A DNA stretch of 64,000 bases from JAUWCL01 sp964599375 (GTDB lineage: Bacteria; Krumholzibacteriota; Krumholzibacteriia; Krumholzibacteriales; Krumholzibacteriaceae): contig CAZREW010000011.1 in assembly GCA_964599375.1 (NCBI GenBank), positions 1 through 64,000 on the forward strand, read 5' to 3'. Every line of letters begins with the position of its first letter. Positions within the stretch are counted from its first letter, which is position 1. The position numbers and the translations under genes are program-made. Below are positions 26,402 to 35,947 of this stretch, in pieces. Under the pieces are notes generated by a model that saw only the letters and a program-made list of their open reading frames with translations, searched no databases and was not told the DNA's origin.

Positions 26402-26598
26402 GTTCCACGTTTAATTTCTCGAAAGGCATTACATGACGCGACAGCCCCGCTGGTGCGATCTCGACTGCCGGCACGCATCTTTTCCGCGGAAGGATTCACT
26501 GGACGGAGCCTGCCATACATTCATAGCCCTCTGGTGCTCCAAGCACAGGAGGCTCGTGCAGAAGAGCGCGCTCTGTCTCGACATGACCCCGGAGGAGG

Positions 26599-28890
26599 AT
26601 GATGGATAACACTATCGGGCCACGTACGCTCACAGTGGTAGAAGAGCTCCTGCTCGGGATCCTTGAAGAGGGCAGGGAGGTCCCGAGGGAGGACGAGATA
26701 TACGCGGTACTGAGGCTGCTCGGGTTCGAGACCCCCGAGACGGTCTTCTTCAGCTCCATTGACGAGATCGGCGACCAGGCGCTCACCCCTCTGCCCGGCG
26801 GCGAGGTCGTCTGCAAGCTGATCTCCCCCGCCGTGGCCCACCGGACAGAGATCGGCGGCATCAGGTTCGCCCGGAAGGACCCCGCAACTCTTCGCCGTAT
26901 CTTCTCCGAATTCTCGGAGACCGCCTCGAAGCAGGGTGTGGAACTGTCCGGGATGATGGCCGCAAGGCGCCTGGACATCGACGACTGCGTTCCGAGGCAG
27001 CTTCTCCTTTCGATGAGCCAGGATGACGCCTTCGGCCCGGTCGTAGCCGTCGGGATCGGAGGAACGGGGACGGAGGTCTGGAATGCCGGACTCAGAAGAG
27101 GCGCGGGCCTGCGCGTGATGGCAGCGTCGATGTGCGCCGGGAGCGGATTCGTGGAGAGGGCGCTGGGCGGCACGGTCTTCTACCCCGTGATCTCCGGCAT
27201 GACCAGGATATCCGCCGAGCCGATGCTTCCTACGGGCGCCCTGGAAGAAGCTGTCAGAAGATTTGCCGCGCTCGCCACGTACTTCTCTCCCCTGTCGGAG
27301 AGGACTCACGTGATGATAAAGATGCTGGAGGTAAACCCCCTCCAGATAATGGGCGATGGCAGACTCGTCCCACTGGATGCGATGATGTGGCTCTCTAGGG
27401 AGAAGGGAAGGTCCGCGTCCGCTCCGATAGAAAAGATCGACCGGCTGCTGCGGCCGGAGAGCATGCTCGTCATCGGGGCCTCGGCGGGCAAGGTCAACAT
27501 GGGAAGGGTGATACTCAGGAATCTGGCCGCCTCGGAGAGGATCCAGCGCGACCGTATCTACCTGCTTCACCCGGAAGCTGACGAGATCGAGGGGTGCAGG
27601 GCCTTCAGGTCGCCGGCCGAGCTCCCTGGTAAGGTCGACACGACCGTATTCACGATCCCGGCGAGCGAGGGTGCTGAAGCGCTTCTCGAGGAGCTGATCC
27701 TCGGGGAGAAGACCGAATCGGTGATCCTCATATCGGGCGGATACGGCGAGACCGAGGGAGGCAAGGAACTCTCCCGCAGGCTGCTCGAGGCTATCGAGGA
27801 AGGCCGCTGCCTTCCAGGCGGGGGAGCCGTGGTCAACGGCCCTAACTGCATGGGGATAATCTCGGGGCCCGGCGGCTACAACACCTTTTTCCTCCCCGGT
27901 TACAAGTTCCAGCTTGAGGGGAAGTTCGGAGGGCACAGCGCGGTCATCAGCCAGAGCGGCGCGTGGCTCGTCACGCTGATCAACACACAGACCTCCTTCC
28001 TCAGGCCGAGGTACATGATCACAGTGGGAAACCAGATCGACGTGACGATCCAGGACCACCTCGAATATCTATCAAATGACCCGGATATCAACCTGTTTTG
28101 TATATACATAGAAGGTTTCAGGGCTTGGGAGGGAGAAAGGTTCCTAGAACTCGCCCGCAGGATAACAGCCTCCGGCAGGAGCATCATCCTCTACAAGGCG
28201 GGGCGGACCGCCGCAGGCGCCAGGGCCGTCGCTTCCCACACCGCTGCGATGGCGGGAGACTACCCGGTCCTCGAGAGGCTGCTGCGGGACGCCGGGGTCC
28301 ATGTCGCCGACTCCCTCGAGGAGATGGAGGACGCGATGAAGGTGCTGACCCTCCTCGGTGGGAAAAAGGCCGCCGGCCGGCGCGTGGCGGTCTCGAGTGA
28401 CGCAGGGTACGAATGCTCGGTCGCCGCAGACAGGCTTGGCTCGATGGAGCTGGCCGAGTTCTCCGGGAAGACCGTAGAGCGCCTCGGTGAGCTCCTCCCG
28501 ACCGGGTTTATCGACGTACACAACCCGATCGACGCGACGCCGGCGATAACGACCGGAAAATACGGGGAGTGCATCGAAGCGATCCTCTCCGACGAAAACG
28601 TCGACTGCGCGATCGTCTCTAACGTCGCCTCGACCCCCTTCCAGGAGAACCTCCCCCCCGGCCCTGGCCACAGTGAGGATATAAGCCGTGAGACGTCCCA
28701 CCCCAATACGATAATCCGGCTCTTCCGCTCGACAGACAAGCCGATGGTCGTCTGCCTCAACGAGGGAGCGATCTACGACCCGGCCGTCGAGATGATGGAA
28801 CGTGCCGGTGTGCCCGTCTTCAGGAAGATCGACCGGGCCACGCGGGCGATGGAGGTCTTCCTGGAGATACGCACAGGCAGGGATGCCTGA
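26599..28890 (+). CDS. NDP-forming acyl-CoA synthetase (acetate-CoA ligase, ADP-forming), beta-alpha order
   Basis: This enzyme class interconverts acyl-CoA plus ADP and phosphate with acid, CoA and ATP, conserving energy by substrate-level phosphorylation. The 763 residues carry the ATP-grasp domain first (about 1-280, with VCKLISPAVAHRTEIGGIRF). The CoA-binding Rossmann domain is next (about 290-410, MLVIGASAGKVNMGR), then the succinyl-CoA-ligase-like domain (about 440-750, AVISQSGAW and ASHTAAMAGD). Both histidines of the phosphoryl relay are present: H81 in HRTEIGG and H547 in SHTAAMAG. Most bacterial fusions have the alpha part first, so this is the permuted beta-alpha order. GGAGGAGG precedes tandem ATG codons at 26599 and 26602. 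The acyl substrate is unknown. Confidence 0.88.
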   Translation: MMDNTIGPRTLTVVEELLLGILEEGREVPREDEIYAVLRLLGFETPETVFFSSIDEIGDQALTPLPGGEVVCKLISPAVAHRTEIGGIRFARKDPATLRRIFSEFSETASKQGVELSGMMAARRLDIDDCVPRQLLLSMSQDDAFGPVVAVGIGGTGTEVWNAGLRRGAGLRVMAASMCAGSGFVERALGGTVFYPVISGMTRISAEPMLPTGALEEAVRRFAALATYFSPLSERTHVMIKMLEVNPLQIMGDGRLVPLDAMMWLSREKGRSASAPIEKIDRLLRPESMLVIGASAGKVNMGRVILRNLAASERIQRDRIYLLHPEADEIEGCRAFRSPAELPGKVDTTVFTIPASEGAEALLEELILGEKTESVILISGGYGETEGGKELSRRLLEAIEEGRCLPGGGAVVNGPNCMGIISGPGGYNTFFLPGYKFQLEGKFGGHSAVISQSGAWLVTLINTQTSFLRPRYMITVGNQIDVTIQDHLEYLSNDPDINLFCIYIEGFRAWEGERFLELARRITASGRSIILYKAGRTAAGARAVASHTAAMAGDYPVLERLLRDAGVHVADSLEEMEDAMKVLTLLGGKKAAGRRVAVSSDAGYECSVAADRLGSMELAEFSGKTVERLGELLPTGFIDVHNPIDATPAITTGKYGECIEAILSDENVDCAIVSNVASTPFQENLPPGPGHSEDISRETSHPNTIIRLFRSTDKPMVVCLNEGAIYDPAVEMMERAGVPVFRKIDRATRAMEVFLEIRTGRDA

Positions 28891-28961
28891 TAGCGCCTTT
28901 TGTGTTGAGCCGGCGGTGTCGATGTAATAGACTTCATATCCGGGATATTTTGCCGATTTTT

Positions 28962-28980
28962 AGCGCTTTGCGCTTTTCTT
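28962..28980 (+). terminator. Weak terminator-like hairpin after the acyl-CoA synthetase gene
   Basis: AGCGC (28962-28966) pairs with GCGCT (28970-28974) around TTT, followed by TTTCTT. The stem is only 5 bases. It lies 70 bases after the stop codon and before the export operon. Confidence 0.4.
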
Positions 28981-29067
28981 CCTGTAACCGGTCCATCGGT
29001 CCGAATGACTGAAACTATATGGGGCCATAGGCGTACGAGATGTATCCTGTGCGCCGGGAGGGCTGCG

Positions 29068-29949
29068 ATGAATATATCCATCGAGGGGTTGAGCAAGACA
29101 TACAAGGGCGGAACGACCGCCCTGAGCGACGTGGACCTCGAGATCGGGAGCGGGATGTTCGGCCTGCTCGGGCCTAATGGCGCGGGCAAGACGACCCTCA
29201 TGCGGATCCTCGTGACGCTGATGAAGCCGACAGGCGGAACCGTCAGGGTCAACGAGTACGACCTGCAGAAAAACCGGCGCGAGATACGCTCCATGCTCGG
29301 GTACCTGCCGCAGGAGTTCAGGTTCTTCTCCAAGCTCACCACGTGGGAGTTCCTCGATTATGTCGCCCGCCTCGCCGGGCTCAGGGAGTCGAAGAAGAGG
29401 ACGAAGGCGGTAGGCGGGATGCTCGAACAGGTGGGCCTCTACGACGTGCGCGACAGGCTGGCCAACAAGCTCTCCGGCGGGATGAAGCGCAGGCTCGGGA
29501 TTGCCCAGGCCCTCATAGGCGACCCGAAGATAGTGGTCGTGGACGAGCCCACGACCGGCCTCGATCCCGAGGAGAGGATAAGGTTCAGGAACCTGCTCGC
29601 CGACATGGGCCAGAAGGATATCGCAATCATACTCTCGACCCACATCGTAGGCGACATATCGAGTACCTGCCACAACATGGCGCTGCTCGACCGGGGACGG
29701 GTCGTCTTCCGGGGCTCCCCGGACGAGCTCGTCGAGAAAGCCCGCGGACGGGCATGGAAGATCCGCGCCCTCGAGTCCGAGCTCGAGGAGATAAAGACGA
29801 CCTTCCCGGTGATATCGACCATACCCGCCGACGACGGATGGGAGGTCCAGGTAGTAGCGGACGATACCGGCAGATGGCCGGGCGAGGAGATCGAGCCGAA
29901 CCTCGAGCACGCGTATGTATATTTCATGGAGAGCCTCTCCGAGAACTGA
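29068..29949 (+). CDS. ABC transporter ATP-binding protein
   Basis: This cytosolic ATPase subunit energises a membrane partner, most likely the permease fusion encoded next. From the ATG at 29068 (293 aa; GGGAGGG just upstream) it shows Walker A GPNGAGKT (35-42), Q-loop PQEF (about 81-84), signature LSGGMK (135-140), Walker B KIVVVDE (154-160) and H-loop H192. It matches the type paired with ABC-2 exporters. A C-terminal 80-residue extension is typical of this group. The stretch EIGSGMFGLLGPNGAGKT is identical to that in the ABC domain of the RND-ABC chimera, so the two ATPases are close paralogs. It is the first gene of the export operon. Confidence 0.93.
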   Translation: MNISIEGLSKTYKGGTTALSDVDLEIGSGMFGLLGPNGAGKTTLMRILVTLMKPTGGTVRVNEYDLQKNRREIRSMLGYLPQEFRFFSKLTTWEFLDYVARLAGLRESKKRTKAVGGMLEQVGLYDVRDRLANKLSGGMKRRLGIAQALIGDPKIVVVDEPTTGLDPEERIRFRNLLADMGQKDIAIILSTHIVGDISSTCHNMALLDRGRVVFRGSPDELVEKARGRAWKIRALESELEEIKTTFPVISTIPADDGWEVQVVADDTGRWPGEEIEPNLEHAYVYFMESLSEN

Positions 29950-30000
29950 CGGACCCGAGGTCGAGTCCCTGACCCCACCGACCGATGAAAGGCTGATGAG

Positions 30001-33000
30001 ATGATATCCCTCTACAACATCCTCACAGTGGCTAAATTCGAGGCGAAGACGCTCTGGAGGAGCTGGTTCTTCCGCATCTTCTCGATCCTGTCCATAGTCG
30101 CCATCGGCTTTATGGATTTCGGGGCCCTCTCCCCCGTCACCTGGTCACCCTGGGCGTTCCAGGGCGTGCCGACGACGATACCATACATGAACATCCTCAT
30201 GCTGAACGTAGCCCAGGCGATCATAGCCGTCTTCCTGGCCTCAGATTTCCTGAAGCGCGACAAGAAACTCGACACGACCGAAGTCGTCTACATGCGCTCG
30301 ATGACGAACACCGATTACGTCTCCGGCAAGACGCTCGGCATCATGCTGATGTTCTTGCTGCTCAACGCCGTGATCCTGCTTATAGGCCTCGTCTTCAACA
30401 TATTCTTCACCCAGACGACCTTCGCCGGCATCGCCTACCTGATATACCCGATCGTCATAAGCATCCCCACGCTCATTTTCATACTGGGATTCGCCTTCCT
30501 CATGATGGTCACGATCCGCAACCAGGCGGTCACGTTCATAGTGCTCCTCGGGTATATCGGCATCACGCTCTTCTACCTCGGCCCCAAAGTACACAACGTC
30601 TTCGATTACATCGCCTTCAACGTCCCGTTGGTCTACTCGCAGCTTACCGGGTTCGCCGACATGACCCACATGCTGGTGCAGCGTTCGATATACCTTCTGC
30701 TGGGCCTCTCGTTCATCTTCCTGACGATAGCGATGATCCGCAGGCTCCCCCAGTCGAAGGTGATGACGGGCATGGCGCGGCTGGCCGGGCTGGTGTGCGC
30801 GGCGCTCGCCGTGACACTGATCGTGGTCTACATTGGCCGGGACGGGAACGCGAAGAGAGAGCGGGAGAGGATCATGACCGCCTCCGAGTCCGCCGCGCAG
30901 AAGGCTGTCGCGACGCCGCTGTCGATCTCCATCGACCTCAGGCACGAGGGCAGGCTCATCGACGCCACGGCGGGGATCACTGTGCGGAACGGGACCGGCG
31001 AACCGCTGACCTCCTACATCTTCAGCCTGAACCCCGGCCTGGCAGTCCTGGATGTCTCAGGTTCCGCGGGAGAGCTCGAATACGAACGAGACGAGCATGT
31101 CCTTTCGATAATGCCTCCTTCCCCGCTGGCCGCGGGGGCAGCGGATTCATTCTCCATAAGATGGAGGGGGACCATAAACGAGGACGCCCTCTATACCGAT
31201 ATAGACGGCAAGACGCTGAGCGACCCTTACAGGATGATTTTCTTCGACGTCGGCAGGAGGTACTCCTACATAGACCCGTCATACGTCCTGCTCACCCCGG
31301 AGACCATGTGGTATCCCTCCGCGGGGCCGGGATACGTCCCGTCCAGACCGCTGGAGCGAAGGCATGATTTCATAGACTTCTCGCTGGATGTGACGACCTC
31401 GCCAGGCATGACGGCCGTCTCCCAGGGCGCGGTTTCCTCCGGCAAGCCGGGAAGCTTCAGCTTCAGGCCTGAACATCCCCTGCCGGCGATATCGCTCGCC
31501 ATCGCGGCCTTCGAGAAACAGACGGCGGTGGTCGACTCGACCGAATACAACATCTACTACGCGGAAGGTCACGACTACTGGAGCAGGTATTTTACGGAAG
31601 TCGGCGATACCCTGCAGGCGATGATAAGGGACCTCAGGCAGACCTACGAGAACAACCTCGATCTCGAGTACCCCTTCCCGAGGTTCTCGATCGTAGAGGT
31701 GCCGGTCCACTACTCCGCCTTCCACCACGCCTGGTCCGTGAGCCAGGAAACGGTGCAGCCCGAGATGGTGCTGATACCGGAGAAGGGCGTGACTCTGCGG
31801 AGCGCCGATTTCAGGCAGATGACGCGCAGGAACCGGCGGCGGGTCGAGCGCAGCAACGAGGATATCTCCGAGATGGAGACACAGGCCGGGATGTTCGCCA
31901 TGTTCGTCAACGGGACGCTTACCGGACGGTTCGGCAGGTCTGAATTCGGTTCCAACGACCCTTTCCGGAGGTCGCCGTCGTACAACGTCTTCCCCAACAT
32001 GCTCTCCTTCCGCAACGGGATCGATTCGGAGGAGATGCCCTGGCTCGAGATGGCTCTCGAATCGTGGTACGCCTCGCGGCTCGAGGACGAGATAGGAGGC
32101 TTCACGAGGATGTTCTGGGGGATGACCCCCGAGGAGAGGGTGAACCTCAAGCTCGCCGAGATGAGCCTTCGCGACCTCGTCCTCGACCCGGAGTACAGGA
32201 AGATGTCCTATTTCGCTCTCAGGTCCAAGGGTGATTTCCTTTTCAGGATGATGGAGAGCAAGGTAAAAAGGGATGATCTCGACGCCGCCCTCTCGGAGAT
32301 GTTCAGGAGATACGCACACGGCGACGTGCCCGGCGATGTCTTCGTCTCCACCCTGCGGGATAGATTCGGCATCGACCTCCCGGCCCTCGCGCAGGGCTGG
32401 TACGACAGCGTTTCCCTTCCCGGGTTCATAATGTCCCCCGTGGAGCTCTACAAGTTCATCGACGGGGAGCGGGAGAGGTTCCAGGTCCGCATCGGCATCA
32501 CGAACAGGGGTGACGCGGACGGGCTGGTCGAGTTCACGTTCAGACAGATGGACCTCAACATGCAGGGCGGCCGAAGATTCGGCATGATGAGGATGATGAC
32601 GGCCACGATGACGATGGGAGAAGATTACAGCAGGTATGTCAGGCTGGCGGCCGGGGAATCGAAGGAACTCGGATTCGTCCTCGATTTCCAGCCCTCCTCG
32701 GTCATGGCCAACACGTTCGTCTCGCGCAACCTCCCCGCCCTGCTCGACATCGGGCTGCCCGGGGAACCGGAGGAAAAAAAGAAGGCCGTACCTTTCGACG
32801 GCGAAAAGACGCGGGAGAAGCCGGTGATGCTGGTCATGGATGGCGAGACGGTCGTCGACAACGAGGACCAGGGGTTCACCTTCTCTTCAGGCCGGTCCAA
32901 AAGCCTGCTCAAGAGGCTGATCCCGCGCGGTCCCGTGGCGGAAGACACAAAGTATGTCGGGATGAGGATCTGGGACGAGACGAACAGATGGCAGCCCACG

Positions 33001-33372
33001 ATCGATTCCAAGTTCTACGGAGGCGAGATCCGCTCGGCATACTTCATTTCGAGCGGCAAGGGGGACCTCAAGGCGACGTTCACCGCCAGCATCGATAAGA
33101 GCGGGCACTACGACGTCTACTATTACGTGAGCAAGATAGCCTCTCCCTGGGGAAGGCGCAGGCACGAAGAGGCGGACTACGGGAAGTATCACTTTCTCAT
33201 ATATAACGACGACGGCGTCGAGGAGACCGAGCTCGACCTGAACAGCGCCGAAGAGGGATGGAGCTATCTCGGCTCGTACTACATCTCCGCCGGAAACGCG
33301 AAGGTCGAGTTGACGAACCAGTCAGAGGGACGCGTCGTGATCGCCGACGCGGTCAAATGGGTCGTGCGCTAG
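30001..33372 (+). CDS. ABC-2-type permease fused to a degenerate M1-peptidase-like domain and a golvesin-like C-terminal domain
   Basis: This is a probable membrane partner of the ATPase encoded just upstream, with a large extracytoplasmic part. Residues 1-280 form an ABC-2-type membrane domain with about six helices (for example 110-138, 145-170, 176-195, 226-246 and 259-279). Residues 305-800 resemble the beta and helical domains of M1 aminopeptidases (RFSIVEVPVHYSAFHHAWSVSQE, then helical repeats). However, no HExxH zinc motif occurs anywhere in that region, so peptidase activity is unlikely. Residues about 950-1123 match the golvesin C-terminal type, with SGHYDVYYYVSK, a GWSYLGSYYISAGNAKVELT stretch and terminal VVIADAVKWVV. 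M1-permease fusions are known; the lost zinc site and added tail are unusual. AAAGG precedes the ATG. Confidence 0.8.
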   Translation: MISLYNILTVAKFEAKTLWRSWFFRIFSILSIVAIGFMDFGALSPVTWSPWAFQGVPTTIPYMNILMLNVAQAIIAVFLASDFLKRDKKLDTTEVVYMRSMTNTDYVSGKTLGIMLMFLLLNAVILLIGLVFNIFFTQTTFAGIAYLIYPIVISIPTLIFILGFAFLMMVTIRNQAVTFIVLLGYIGITLFYLGPKVHNVFDYIAFNVPLVYSQLTGFADMTHMLVQRSIYLLLGLSFIFLTIAMIRRLPQSKVMTGMARLAGLVCAALAVTLIVVYIGRDGNAKRERERIMTASESAAQKAVATPLSISIDLRHEGRLIDATAGITVRNGTGEPLTSYIFSLNPGLAVLDVSGSAGELEYERDEHVLSIMPPSPLAAGAADSFSIRWRGTINEDALYTDIDGKTLSDPYRMIFFDVGRRYSYIDPSYVLLTPETMWYPSAGPGYVPSRPLERRHDFIDFSLDVTTSPGMTAVSQGAVSSGKPGSFSFRPEHPLPAISLAIAAFEKQTAVVDSTEYNIYYAEGHDYWSRYFTEVGDTLQAMIRDLRQTYENNLDLEYPFPRFSIVEVPVHYSAFHHAWSVSQETVQPEMVLIPEKGVTLRSADFRQMTRRNRRRVERSNEDISEMETQAGMFAMFVNGTLTGRFGRSEFGSNDPFRRSPSYNVFPNMLSFRNGIDSEEMPWLEMALESWYASRLEDEIGGFTRMFWGMTPEERVNLKLAEMSLRDLVLDPEYRKMSYFALRSKGDFLFRMMESKVKRDDLDAALSEMFRRYAHGDVPGDVFVSTLRDRFGIDLPALAQGWYDSVSLPGFIMSPVELYKFIDGERERFQVRIGITNRGDADGLVEFTFRQMDLNMQGGRRFGMMRMMTATMTMGEDYSRYVRLAAGESKELGFVLDFQPSSVMANTFVSRNLPALLDIGLPGEPEEKKKAVPFDGEKTREKPVMLVMDGETVVDNEDQGFTFSSGRSKSLLKRLIPRGPVAEDTKYVGMRIWDETNRWQPTIDSKFYGGEIRSAYFISSGKGDLKATFTASIDKSGHYDVYYYVSKIASPWGRRRHEEADYGKYHFLIYNDDGVEETELDLNSAEEGWSYLGSYYISAGNAKVELTNQSEGRVVIADAVKWVVR

Positions 33373-33391
33373 AAATGAAAGGAAACATCAG

Positions 33392-34894
33392 ATGAGATCC
33401 AGGTCCTGGAACCGGGGAGCGGCCGCGGCTTTCCTCGCGGCGCTGTCGGCCTTCTCGCTGCCGCAGGGGGCGGCGGCGCAGCAGATGCTGTCGCTCGACG
33501 ACGCCCTGTCGCTCGCCATGAAGAATAGCCCGGATATAAGGCACACGAGGTTCCAGCTCGAGGCGAGCGAGGCGAGGCTGAGATCCCAGCAGGCGAGCCT
33601 CAAGACGCAGTTCGGGCTGACCCTCGGGCCCATCTCATACGTGAACAGGAACCAGTTCGACGAGTTCTTCTCGACATGGTACAGGTACGAATCCAAGAAC
33701 GTCGCCGGGCAGCTGTCGGTCCAGCAGCCGATCAAGTGGACCGACGGCGTCCTTTCACTGAACAACCGCTTCTCATGGCAGGACTCTTACAGCCAAGCCA
33801 CCGGAGGCGAATCCTCCAAGAACTACCGCAACGAGCTCTACCTCCAGTTCGACCAGCCCCTCTTCACGTACAACCGCATGAAGATGGACCTCGGTGAGCT
33901 CGAGCTCGATTTCGAGAGCAGCCAGCTGACATATGCGATAGCGCTGCTCGAGCTTGAGAGATCGGTAATGAACGCCTTCTACAGCCTCTACGAGACGAAG
34001 ATGAGGCTGGAGATCAACTACGACGCTCTCGAGACGGACCGCGAGCATCACCGGATCATGCAGAACAAGTACGACGCGGGGATAGGCAAGCTCGACGACC
34101 TCACGCAGGCCGAGACCGACATGCTCTCGAGCGAGGCGACCTGGAACGACACCAAGGTCTCTCTCGCCAACGCCCTCGACCGTTTCAAGTACCTCATCGG
34201 GATTCCCATCGATGACGATATCGACATAGCCACCGATATAACCTTCAGCCCGGTCGGCGTCGACATGGACTTCGCGGTAAAGCACGGCCTCGAGACGAGG
34301 ATGGAGCTGCGCAGCCAGGAGATATCGATAGCCGAGGCGTACAACAACGTCGTGAGGGCCGGGACGACGAACGAGTTCAGGGGCGATCTCAGCCTGGTGT
34401 GGGGATCGTCAGGGACCAACCCGGATTTACAGAACATCTATGACAAGCGGGTCGACGAGCAGTCTGTCAGCGTCTCTTTCGATATCCCGATCTGGGACTG
34501 GGGCCAGAAGAAGAACAATATCCGCGCGAGCGAGATCGGCTACGAGAGCGAGAAGCTCAGGCTCGAGGAGAACAGGACGGGGATAATCATGGATATCCGC
34601 GAGTCGTGCCGGGCTCTCGACAATCTCGTCCAGCAGATCGAGATCGCCCGCAGGCGCGTAGAGAGCGCCGAGAAGACATATGAGATCAACCTCGAGAAGT
34701 ACCAGAACGGCGACCTGACGAGCCAGCTGCTCGGCGACTACAGGCAGACCCTTTCCAACGCGAAACTCAGCCAGATAAGGACACTCATCGAGTACAAGCT
34801 CCAGCTGCTCGATCTCAAGATACAGACGCTCTGGGATTTCGAGAACGACCGGCCTGTGGTCACTCTTACCGCGCAGGACAGTAACAAGGAGTAG
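33392..34894 (+). CDS. TolC-family outer-membrane efflux protein
   Basis: This is an outer-membrane channel-tunnel that gives RND or ABC exporters their exit. The 500 residues have a signal peptide (about 1-28) followed by two long helical repeats typical of TolC. Examples are LSLAMKNSPDIRHTRFQLEASEARLRSQ near the N terminus and ARRRVESAEKTYEINLEKYQNGDLTSQ near the C terminus. Amphipathic barrel strands lie between them (LYLQFDQPLFTYNRMKM and VSVSFDIPIWDWGQKKNN). The gene starts 19 bases after the permease fusion and ends 3 bases before the adaptor gene, so it belongs to this operon. Confidence 0.9.
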   Translation: MRSRSWNRGAAAAFLAALSAFSLPQGAAAQQMLSLDDALSLAMKNSPDIRHTRFQLEASEARLRSQQASLKTQFGLTLGPISYVNRNQFDEFFSTWYRYESKNVAGQLSVQQPIKWTDGVLSLNNRFSWQDSYSQATGGESSKNYRNELYLQFDQPLFTYNRMKMDLGELELDFESSQLTYAIALLELERSVMNAFYSLYETKMRLEINYDALETDREHHRIMQNKYDAGIGKLDDLTQAETDMLSSEATWNDTKVSLANALDRFKYLIGIPIDDDIDIATDITFSPVGVDMDFAVKHGLETRMELRSQEISIAEAYNNVVRAGTTNEFRGDLSLVWGSSGTNPDLQNIYDKRVDEQSVSVSFDIPIWDWGQKKNNIRASEIGYESEKLRLEENRTGIIMDIRESCRALDNLVQQIEIARRRVESAEKTYEINLEKYQNGDLTSQLLGDYRQTLSNAKLSQIRTLIEYKLQLLDLKIQTLWDFENDRPVVTLTAQDSNKE

Positions 34895-34897
34895 AAA

Positions 34898-35947
34898 GTG
34901 AAGAGAATATCGCTTTTATCATTCGCGCTGCTCGCGTTCGCTTCATGCGGAGGCGGAGACGGGGGAGCGGACGTAGAGGTCGCTGTTCCCGTGTCGGTCG
35001 AGGAGCTGATCCCCGGCTCGATCGAGGAGTTCATCACGGCGACCGGGACGGTCGACGCCTCGATGGAGGTCACAATCAGCGCCGAGACCGGCGGAGAGTA
35101 CGTCCTCCTCGACAATCCGTCGACCGGAAGGCCGTTCGCGCTGAGCGACATCGTCCCGAAGGGAACGAAGATAATACGCATCAAAAACCAGGAGCAGGAG
35201 AACACGATAGGGATCAACAGCCGCAGGCTTACACTGGAGACGACCCGCCTCGAGTACGAGCAGCAGAAATCGCTCTTCGACAAGGGCGGCGTCACGCGCC
35301 TCGAGCTGAGCCAGGCCGAGCGTTCGTTTATCGACGCGCAGTATGCCTACGAGAACGCCGTTATCAGCCTGGCCAAGCTGAGCATCACGGCTCCGTTCAA
35401 GGGCGTTATAACGAGCCTCCCCTACTACTCGAGGGGAGTCGATGTGGCCCAGGGAGTAGAGCTCGTCAGCCTCATGGAATACTCCAGCCTCCTGCTCGAG
35501 GTGAGCCTCCCCGGCAAGGAGCTCGGCCGCGTCGCGGCAGGTCAGCCAGTGCGCATAACGAACTACACGCTCCCTGAAGATACTCTTTCGGGAACTGTCA
35601 CGCAGGTCTCCCCCGCTCTCGATTCGGCGTCGAGGTCCTTTAAGGCGATGATAGAGGTCGGCAATCCTGAACTGAAGCTGCGTCCCGGGATGTTCGTAAA
35701 GGCGGAGATCGTCGTAGCCCGCAGCGACTCGGCGATCGTCATCCCGAAAGACGTCATCCAGGTCAAGCAGCGCGGCAAGACCGTCTTCATAGTGCAGAAG
35801 GGCGCGGCGCAGGAGCGTCTCATCACGACCGGCCTCGAGAATCCCGGATGGGTCGAGGTCCTCGAGGGGCTCGAGGCCAACGACCGTCTCGTCGTCAGGG
35901 GATTCGAGACACTGAGGAACAGGTCGAAGGTAAAGGTCGTGAGGTGA
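34898..35947 (+). CDS. RND periplasmic adaptor (membrane-fusion protein), lipoprotein
   Basis: This adaptor links the inner-membrane RND pump to TolC. The 349 residues start from GTG with AAGGAG upstream. A lipobox LAFASC predicts lipidation at C17. The lipoyl/barrel-sandwich halves flank a short alpha hairpin (about 105-155, RRLTLETTRLEYEQQKSLFDKG). The second half-lipoyl reads LSITAPFKGVITSLPYYSRGVDVAQG, and the beta-barrel and membrane-proximal domains follow. The hairpin is short compared with AcrA. The stop overlaps the next start (TGATG). Confidence 0.9.
   Translation: MKRISLLSFALLAFASCGGGDGGADVEVAVPVSVEELIPGSIEEFITATGTVDASMEVTISAETGGEYVLLDNPSTGRPFALSDIVPKGTKIIRIKNQEQENTIGINSRRLTLETTRLEYEQQKSLFDKGGVTRLELSQAERSFIDAQYAYENAVISLAKLSITAPFKGVITSLPYYSRGVDVAQGVELVSLMEYSSLLLEVSLPGKELGRVAAGQPVRITNYTLPEDTLSGTVTQVSPALDSASRSFKAMIEVGNPELKLRPGMFVKAEIVVARSDSAIVIPKDVIQVKQRGKTVFIVQKGAAQERLITTGLENPGWVEVLEGLEANDRLVVRGFETLRNRSKVKVVR

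Noticed and set aside
26521..28059. 512-codon open frame antisense to the acyl-CoA synthetase gene
   Set aside because: It mirrors the real gene in a GC-rich region, where the complementary strand often lacks stops. Its composition is biased toward charged and Pro/Arg residues, and no domain is visible.
28989..29002. Direct repeat CGGTCC-AT-CGGTCC upstream of the export operon
   Set aside because: Six-base repeats separated by two bases are expected often in GC-rich DNA, and no promoter element is aligned with it.
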